A stretch of 5,895 nt of DNA, from assembly GCA_955652345.1 (NCBI GenBank), contig CATPBV010000270.1, positions 1 to 5,895 on the forward strand, in the 5' to 3' direction. A model generated the notes under the pieces. The model was not told the DNA's origin. It saw only the letters and a list, made by a program, of their open reading frames with translations, and did not search any database. Source of the stretch: an uncultured Solirubrobacteraceae bacterium (GTDB lineage Bacteria; Actinomycetota; Thermoleophilia; Solirubrobacterales; Solirubrobacteraceae). Made by a program: the position numbers and the translations under genes. How positions within the stretch are numbered: position 1 is the stretch's first letter; each line of letters opens with the position of its first letter. Below, piece by piece: positions 5,650 through 5,895 of this stretch.

Positions 5650-5894
5650 CCGCCGCCCTTCAGCTTGGCGATCTGAGCCGCGCTGACCGTCCCCAGGATC
5701 TTCACGTTAGTGCCGTTGAGGCTGCTGGCCGCTTCGTACGCACCCGAGGCGTTGTGCCACTGATCGAAGATGATCGGTCCGATCGCCCCGACGTACTGAA
5801 TCTTCTTGCCGGACGCCAGCGCCTGCTTGCCCTGGGCGAACGAGTTGACGACCACGGCTCCCGGCGACGCCTGCGCGACCGCGACGATCTTCGG
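5646..5894 (-). CDS. livK: ABC transporter substrate-binding protein, LivK type, C-terminal part (5' end outside window)
   Basis: Only the last 82 residues are in the window; the frame is open to the right edge. The stretch YVGAIGPIIFDQWHNASGAY is the family's characteristic C-terminal Y-x-G-x-x-G-P-I-x-F-D-x-x-G-x-x motif region, seen in type I periplasmic-binding-fold proteins of the LivK/LivJ group. The upstream part (VVNSFAQGKQALASGKKIQY) fits the helix and linker that precede it. The protein ends in KLKGGG. In a Gram-positive cell it would be an exported lipoprotein that captures the substrate and hands it to LivHM, but the signal peptide and ligand-contact residues are outside the window. 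Its stop overlaps the livH start by 4 bases. This is tight for a binding-protein gene, which is often separated and expressed more strongly than the permeases. Confidence 0.93.
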   Translation of the reverse strand, partial: PKIVAVAQASPGAVVVNSFAQGKQALASGKKIQYVGAIGPIIFDQWHNASGAYEAASSLNGTNVKILGTVSAAQIAKLKGGG

Positions 5895-5895
5895 C

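Overview
The window is GC-rich DNA (about 60-65% by eye) with tightly packed, overlapping genes. The codon choice and protein style suggest a high-GC actinobacterium, possibly of the Thermoleophilia/Solirubrobacterales kind. That placement is an impression from protein style and was not computed.

Layout. Positions 3-629 (+) hold the last 208 codons of a haem catalase that begins outside the window. It faces a minus-strand pair: a glyoxalase I-like VOC protein (682-1083), which appears to start at a rare ATC codon, and just upstream of it a short two-helix membrane ORF (1094-1285) that resembles the C-terminal end of an AceTr (GPR1/FUN34/SatP) acetate transporter. A gene-poor stretch follows (about 1286-1592). 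It is rich in inverted repeats and holds an isolated tRNA 3' end (T-arm plus acceptor 3' strand) with no matching 5' half. From 1593 to the right edge, everything is one minus-strand operon.

The operon reads livK (5' end outside the window) - livH - livM - livG - livF - gntR. It encodes a complete branched-chain-amino-acid-type (HAAT family) ABC importer: the C-terminus of a periplasmic/lipoprotein-type binding protein, two membrane permeases, two ATPases, and finally a GntR/FCD regulator. All five gene junctions overlap: four by 4 bases (ATGA or GTGA) and livG/livF by 20 bases. This implies translational coupling along the whole mRNA, regulator included. The regulator probably senses the imported compound or a derivative and controls the promoter, which lies beyond the right edge. 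The transported compound cannot be read from this sequence.

The transporter operon itself is an ordinary known type. The most unusual parts are the 1286-1592 interval (tRNA remnant, a 15-bp hairpin, further inverted repeats, a truncated-looking transporter next to it), which looks like an old recombination or integration junction, and the ATC start of the VOC gene.
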